From positions 248,001-312,000 of the forward strand of contig MCGO01000039.1 in the NCBI GenBank assembly GCA_002104985.1: DNA of 64,000 bases. The letters are read 5' to 3'. Positions 58,441 through 64,000 of this stretch are shown piece after piece; the first letter of the stretch is position 1, and each line of letters starts with the position of its first letter. The notes beneath the pieces were generated by a model. The model was not told the DNA's origin, searched no databases, and was given only the letters and a program-made list of their open reading frames with translations. Origin of the DNA: Rhizoclosmatium globosum (taxonomy: Eukaryota > Chytridiomycota > Chytridiomycetes > Chytridiales > Chytriomycetaceae). Made by a program: the position numbers and the translations under genes.

Positions 58441-60714
58441 TCACACACCAACAGAAGTTATCAGCCGATCCCACACATCCCCACTCCCACTTCCACTGCC
58501 CTCCTCTCCCTCCCCTTCCTTCCTCCTCCTAACCCGTCTCCAAACCCCAACTCCACCCCTCCCTTTCAACCGCTTCACCCTCCGTTCAACTTTCACATCC
58601 CCACCTTCTCCATCTTCCAAAGCCTTAACAACCCTCCCAAACCGCCTCCACCACCACCCAGTTCCCTCCAACCCCGCACCCCCCTTACACCGCCCCAAAA
58701 CCTCTCGCGCAACGTCATACCGACGAAACCAGATACAACTCGAAAGCATAGCTTGCACAACACGCGCATCTCGTACTGTGCTTGCCTCATAGGCTGCGTA
58801 GAACCCTTGCACGGCCGTGAAATCTTTCATCTGGCGGGACGCGTGGCGGAGGAGGAGTGTGTATATGTGTGCGGTTAAGGGTTGTGATGTATGAGGACTC
58901 AGGGTTTCGAGGATGGTTAAGAAGCGGGGTTGAGAGGATATGTGGATTGTGAGGAGGTTTGAGAGGACGGATGTGGGGAAGAGTTGGGGTTGGGAGGTGG
59001 AGGTGGAGGTGGAAGGAGTGAAGACTGAGTTGTAAAGAGACCATGAGGTTTCTGTTAGGGCTTCGATTGTTGAGGTTGTTGAGTCGGTGTCGTTGTCGGA
59101 GGTGGTTCTTGAGAGGCGTTGTGCACGGCGGAGGGTTTGGATACGTTGGGTGAGAGATGTGAGGAGGGGGGTGTAGATGTTGAGAGGTGGATTTGGGTGG
59201 AGAGTTGCGAGAGTACACAGGTGTTCATAGAGAGTGTGCTTTTCAAGGTGTGGAGTTGATTTTAGAAAGTAGCGAAGAACCGCTTGGTATGCGGACGGGT
59301 TGAGGGTTATTTCTGCTTGTTTGCATGATTGGAGGTAGGAGAGGAGTTCAGGAATAGGAGTGGTGGAAGTTGATGCGATTTCACGAAGAAGAAGTGTATG
59401 AAGCGTTTTGGAGAACTTTGAAGTTGTAGCCATCGCGTTCGTAGTAACGGAAGGAAGAGTAGGGAATGCGGATGATGTTGTGATTGTAGATTGAGTTCGT
59501 GTGATTTGGTTATTGCTGTCAAAGAGTTTTAACATCAGTGAGTTTCCTGACAGCGATGGTAACGACGACGTAGTTGGATCTTCTCTTAAAGCTTTAAGAC
59601 GCGCTTCTCGGCGTTGTCGTTCTATTACCCCTGACACAATTCCCATCAAATCATACGAGCCTCCAAGCAACAACGTAGAAGCTTCCTTGATGTTTCCAGA
59701 TCGAATTAATGCTTCTACAAGACTATTGTTTGCTTTTGCGATAAGTTTTGACCGGGTAGGTGCTTGCGGAGGCCTTGGGTATGAATGTTTGGTAAGTGAA
59801 CTCCCCGAATGCGGAGACAATAGAATTGACAGGTATATCCGCAACAGCCCTTCCAAGTCTCCCTTATTTGCAAATCCTTCCAACAGAAACGATTGACATT
59901 TGTTGTGTACGTCAACACAGAGCCCAATACCCTCGGATTCTTTCTTTTTGTCAGATTTCCCTGCCTTTCTCTCCATTTTCAAGAGTTCATTGATGGAGAT
60001 TGGTAATGCAGGTGACGAAGAAGCTTCCATAAACACTTTTGTAGCTGATTCGACATCACCAATCGACACATATGCACGAACAAGGACTAAAACGGTAGCT
60101 TGTGTCAACTGCATTCCCGAGTCAAGCAACTGTTGAATATAACGCCGAGTTTGGAACGGCGTTTTGGCATATGCAGACTGATGAATGAGGACATGGAAAG
60201 TGCGAAGGTTCGGGAACGTGTCTGGAGAAGAAGACATTTGCGAAAGAAGAGAGGATACTTGAGATGGGTTCTTTTGAATAAGTGAGTGTTTGAGGCATAT
60301 GTTGTAGGTATCTGTTGAAGGGGCTGGAGAGTGCGGAAGTTGCCCTTGTATCAGTTGAGAGAAAAGAGAGGAACCAGATTCGATTGATTCTTGGGTGTTT
60401 TGTCTGAATGAAGCGTGGATGAGGGAGTTCCAGAACTGCCGAGATGGAGTGAGACGGGGCAGGTTGTCAGGTCTTTGGCAGAGTCAAGTTAGGATTTCAA
60501 AGACAAGTAATCAAGGATAGTACCGCTTCTCATTCGCAGCTTCCATCAGAGTGAACAGATTCTTGATGTTGGTGTGGCAGTTGAATCGAGCCAGGCCATT
60601 CGCAACAACAGCAAACATTCTCTCATTGAGTGATGAAGGATCAGCCTCTTCAAGCAGCTTTAAGGCTTTAAGAGGAGCTGAAGAGCGGACCAGTTTGACG
60701 ATCCGTTGTTCCAT
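58441..60714 (-). CDS. Pentatricopeptide-repeat (PPR)-like protein
   Basis: Exons 60714-60524 and 60472-58441. Helical-repeat protein of about 740 residues. Repeat-like helices: FWNSLIHASFRQN, FHVLIHQSAYAK, ATVLVLVRAYVSIGDVESA, NSLVEALIRSGNIKEA, AYQAVLRYFLKS, IYTPLLTSLTQRI and HIYTLLLRHASRQ, with typical PPR spacing. No clear presequence is visible beyond a basic N-terminus (MEQRIVKLVRSSAPL). PPR proteins act mostly in mitochondrial RNA processing or translation. Divergent from the mL59-like gene 73 bp away, also mitochondrial by inference, which fits co-regulation. Confidence 0.7.
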
Positions 60715-60781
60715 TTCTCTTTCTTTCTTTCTTTCTTCTCTTTTTTCAACAAACCAACCAACCAACCAACAAACAAACCAC
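60715..60781. repeat. CTTT and CCAA microsatellites in divergent promoter
   Basis: (CTTT)n followed by a poly-T stretch and (CCAA)n fill most of the 73-bp gap between the PPR and mL59-like start codons, leaving little room for other promoter elements. Confidence 0.75.
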
Positions 60782-60787
60782 CACCAA

Positions 60788-61244
60788 ATGAAGCTTCCAA
60801 CATCGATCCCGTCGCGGATGCCACCCGCCTCAGTTCTTCGCCACTTGGTTGTCCGACCATCGTCCGAATCGCTCGTTGCCCAACGCACCGTCGATGGCGA
60901 ATTGCGACCGCCTCGAATTCCACTTCGAATGCAACAACGTGTGAACAAGGCCGCTCTTTTGGCGGGTCTTGATCCGCTTCCTTCTTTGGCCCAGGCGTCC
61001 TCAAAGTCTTCTTCTTCGTCTTCAACTTCAACTCCAAAGATTGTTGCCCTGCCAAAGGGCTCAAAAAGAGATATTGAAAAGGTCCAGCGTGAAATTAAAG
61101 TGGCGGAGAACATGGCGAAGATGGATGAACGCATTCGTGCTTGGAAGGAGGTTTGATTTGGTTCTTGTATGAAGTAAACTAACACGATTGGAACAGGAAA
61201 AGGCGAAGGCGAAGCAAGTCAAGAGAGCTGAATTGCCGTTCTAA
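60788..61244 (+). CDS. Putative mitochondrial ribosomal protein mL59-like
   Basis: Two exons, 60788-61150 and 61197-61244, 136 residues. N-terminus MKLPTSIPSRMPPASVLRHL is basic and without acids until residue 25. The block LRPPRIPLRMQQRVNKAAL, then a linker, then LPKGSKRDIEKVQREIKVAE and MAKMDERIRAWKE, resembles the fungal mL59 (MRPL25) domain: an RPP..S/P..R start and a KG.KR..E helix. Identification is moderate because the family is poorly conserved. Confidence 0.5.
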
Positions 61245-61423
61245 ATCCATTCATTTAATAATATTGACGATCGATGATGATGATGGCATGAAAGGAACTG
61301 CAATAACACTATCTTCTTTTATATGTGGCATTCCAGCTCCCTAACAAACTAACTTGGACTTTCCCAACAGCTCTCTTATTTTTGTCTATACTACAACCAA
61401 TAACCAGTCAAACATGGGACACA

Positions 61424-62723
61424 TTAATCAGCGAATGGATCCGCAAAAGGATCATCCTCTTCGTCCTCCTTCTTCCCTTTATCTCTATTCAACGCAGAAG
61501 CAGCAACAGGAGCCCACTGTTGTTGCTGCTGACTCCCATGTCCTCCAAACTGGCTCCCACTACTAAACCCAAATTGCTGCGACTGTTGTTGTCCCTGCTG
61601 CCACCCTTGACCCCGTGTCATTTCACCTCCACTTCCAACTCCCAACATCCCCATCCGCTTCAAATCTTCGACACTTAGGAATTTGTTCTCGTCAATGGGT
61701 TTCGGGGCAATGATTCCAATGGGTCCGATGGATTCGAATGGGTTGGCGGCTTTTTGTGGGATGGTGTTGCGTGGTGGGGATGTGGAGGTACTTGGGGGTG
61801 GAAGTTGTGGAGTGTTGTACGAGTAGGTTGTATAGTCGTGGATTTGGGTTTGTTGGAGTTGTGGGGATGGGATTGTCCATGCTTGAGCAGTTGGGGCCGG
61901 GAGAGATGAGGCGGGTTGAGGGGTGAAGGCCAGGTCAATCAAGTTTGCAGAGTAGGAAGAAGAGGACGACGGAGGTGGCTTTGAAGTGAAGGAAGAAGAG
62001 TTGGATGGAGGTGTAGACGAGTAATATGACGATCCATTTGAGGTAGGTGCGATACGAGACGAGGAGAGAGCAGGGCTTTTTATAGTTGAAGATGCAAGTG
62101 AGGGACTCTTTCCATTGGATTTTGTTGTGGGTGAGATGGTTGAAGGTGCAGTAGCCTGTTTAAACAGTGCGCGCACTTCCTTATCTCCCGTCTTTTCAAT
62201 CAACCACGCAACTGCACCATCCATGTCTCCATTTGCCTGTTGTTTTTGGTGTAAAGCAAAAAGCACAGTGATCAGTCACGGAAACAAGCAATCCCTGTGA
62301 GACACCCCACTCACTTCCATCAACGCCCGTAAGTTCAAAGATTCGTCCTTGAAACCCATACTGTTCAATTCCTTCAGCATTTTTCTCTGCGGATCCTTTT
62401 CCTCCTTCTTTCCGTAGATGTCAGCCAGGCGCGTGTTGTCGTGACCCTGGGCGGGGATGGAATCAGTTGTGACCCAGTCGATTGCCTGTTGCACGCGGCC
62501 ACCTGCTCTTGCAAGTGCTGTATAGTTGATTTGCGGAGTTAGAAGCGAGTATTGTACTGAGAGTGCGGCATGTGTAGATACCCAAGCGATTCTTTGCGAC
62601 ATCATTGAGGCCCATGGAAGCCATCTATCCACCAAAGAGGTTAAATAAGAGAAGGAGGAAGAGAAAGGAGAGCAAGAGTACCAGCTTCATCTGCTGCGGA
62701 AAGTCCTCGTTTTGGAAATCCAT
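61424..62723 (-). CDS. Tandem UBA-domain protein
   Basis: Starts MDFQNEDFPQQMKL; a first intron joins MASMGLNDVAKNRLALARAGG, a UBA ubiquitin-binding module ending VQQAIDWVTT. A second UBA follows (MLKELNSMGF ... ALMEV, continued after an intron as GDMDGAVAWLIEK). The C-terminal half is Ser/Pro-rich and then Gln-rich with AWTIPSPQ and NPFESIG, ending DDPFADPFAD; NPF and DPF motifs are typical ligands of endocytic EH and AP-2 adaptors. Together this suggests a ubiquitin-cargo adaptor in endocytosis. Divergent from the DPP gene with 48 bp between starts. Confidence 0.7.
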
Positions 62724-62771
62724 TTCTTTGTTAGTTTGTTTTTTCAGTGAGTGAGTGAGAGAAACAAGGAA

Positions 62772-64000
62772 ATGATGTCCCGATCGCGGAGCACAACAAC
62801 CACCACATCGGCAACAGCACACGCCCAAGCTGGATCAGACGACATCGAGGGCGGGTTCAGCGACACGGCCCCGCTCGTTGGAATTGCGGCTGGGCCAAAG
62901 CGGAGCAGCAGCAATGACGATTCGGACGACAACATTGGTCTCGATTCAAATAACAAGGATATCATTCGGAGGTTCAAGTTTAATGTACGGCCTGTTTGCT
63001 TTTTAACTTTAACTTGGCTGTTGGTGGGGACTAATCTCGTGTGTACTTACATAGTCGATTCGTGGTCGATTCGTGCAGACCCTGAGGAGTCCCGCAACTG
63101 TTCTTGCTCTGCTTGCCCTGCTGCTCGTTGCTGTTGTTGCTTTGTCCGTGCAGAAACCAGAGGGCGAAGAGATGGATCAAGTAAAACTATCCAAATGAAA
63201 CAATCCTCCTTCATACTTACTCTTCTTTGAAATCAACACAGACTGCGGCTGAGGGTGCGAATAAACTGCTGCCTTTCGACATGGATGCTTTGCACTCGTC
63301 ATTGTTTACTCCGGAATTGGCGACGAGGGAATGGGTCTCAGGAGGTGTGTGATCCCCCTTGTGCTGTTCAAAGCACACGCGCCACTTGTGCCAACATATT
63401 ACTGACCACATGCGACTTTGGAATTAGATAAAGATGGAACATATCTTGTGAAGGATGCTTCTTCAAATTTGGTGCTTCATCATGTGGATACAAAAGAAAC
63501 CACTATAATAGCAGCCCAAGCGGACCTCGTCATTGACGTACGTGCATCCTTCGATATTTGCAGTCGAATATCAAAACTAAATTCCTGTATAAAGCATGCC
63601 ATCCTCCAATACTCAAAGTACATTCTTTCACCAACACTCAAGCATATTCTCTTTGCGTCCAACCTCGAAAAACGATGGCGACATTCCTATTTTGGAACGT
63701 ACCACATCTACGACGTCGAAAAAAAGACACTCAAACTCTTGACCGTCAAAGACGACACCCCCGCCTCCACAACGCCTCCAAAACGTGACACAACAACTTC
63801 AGATCCCCAAGACTTTCCCGGCAAAGGAAAAATCAACCTCGCCCTCTTCAGCCCCTCCGGCGAAACCGTCGCCTGGATCCGCGACAACAACATGTTCCTC
63901 ACCTCAACCACAACCGAAACCGAAGTCCAACTAACAACCGACGGCTCCTTCGACACCATGAACGGCATCGCCGACTGGGTCTACGAAGAAGAAGTCCTTT
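62772..64000 (+). CDS. DPP IV-type dipeptidyl aminopeptidase, N-terminal part
   Basis: Partial: runs off the window. Cytosolic Ser/Thr-rich N-terminus with an acidic region, then a membrane segment (LRTLATVLALLALLLVAVVAL) giving type II topology. The beta-propeller follows: YLVKDASSNLVLHHVDTKE, YSKYILSPTLKHILFASNLE, RWRHSYFGTYHIYDVEKK, and ADWVYEEEVL, the conserved glutamate pair that holds the substrate N-terminus. A 57-nt intron (about 63537-63593) is a multiple of three and free of stops, so the frame reads through; removing it restores the family spacing. The catalytic hydrolase domain lies outside the window. Probable vacuolar or Golgi membrane peptidase. Confidence 0.85.

Noticed and set aside
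3..64000. Search for tRNA, rRNA, CRISPR arrays, terminal inverted repeats and transposase or reverse-transcriptase genes
   Set aside because: No T-loop with matching acceptor stem, no regular spacer repeats and no DDE or RT motifs were found by eye. Short tRNA genes could still be missed.

Overview
This window looks like nuclear DNA of a zoosporic (chytrid-type) fungus. Genes are packed with spliceosomal GT-AG introns of mostly 45-70 nt and use the standard code. The gene set is fungal: GH18 chitinase, NIMA kinase, GRAM and PAQR proteins, and a PPR protein. A kinesin-9 gene (flagellar family), a SCAMP gene, a cyclic-nucleotide-gated channel and a class I cyclic-nucleotide phosphodiesterase argue for a flagellated early-diverging lineage rather than Dikarya. 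The lineage call is inference from gene content.

Layout. 0-5 kb: end of a GH18 chitinase, a Psr1/CTDSP phosphatase, a NIMA-type kinase. 5-8.3 kb: two tandem paralogues with a coiled coil and paired zinc-finger-like motifs. 9-18 kb: MSP-domain protein, SCI1-like nuclear protein, FN3 membrane protein, a small unknown gene, GRAM protein, PAQR receptor. 18-22.6 kb: chaperonin CCT-gamma and acyl-CoA oxidase. 22.7-33 kb: a very large signalling hybrid (kinase-like, AAA-like ATPase, TPR, GAF, PDE) lying tail to tail with a CNG/HCN-like channel. 33-37.3 kb: SCAMP, proteasome beta-6, a mitochondrial-type protein. 37.8-42.5 kb: a class 3 lipase with a helical, hydrophobic C-terminal region, flanked by two paralogous unknown genes. 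42.8-47.5 kb: a RING protein resembling SUMO-targeted ligases, an unknown gene, a mitochondrial-type J protein. 47.5-55 kb: four tandem GH27 alpha-galactosidase genes, one with altered catalytic residues, with a BIM1-like copper protein gene between them. 55-64 kb: kinesin-9, PPR protein, mL59-like ribosomal protein, tandem-UBA protein, and the start of a DPP IV-type aminopeptidase.

Two points stand out. First, the 22.7-33 kb block combines a PDE fused to the module that normally precedes fungal hybrid histidine kinases with a channel that has a cyclic-nucleotide-binding domain, so the two neighbours may control and read the same second messenger. Second, conserved genes between about 17.6 and 24.5 kb, plus one at 38.4 kb, carry many single-base deletions relative to the expected frame. 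Because this includes the essential gene CCT3, residual sequencing error is more likely than decay, and gene models there are given as spans.

Neighbouring genes are often divergent with very short shared promoters (48-160 bp) and convergent with short 3' gaps. No rRNA, tRNA, CRISPR array or transposon was recognised. Exon boundaries are read by eye.
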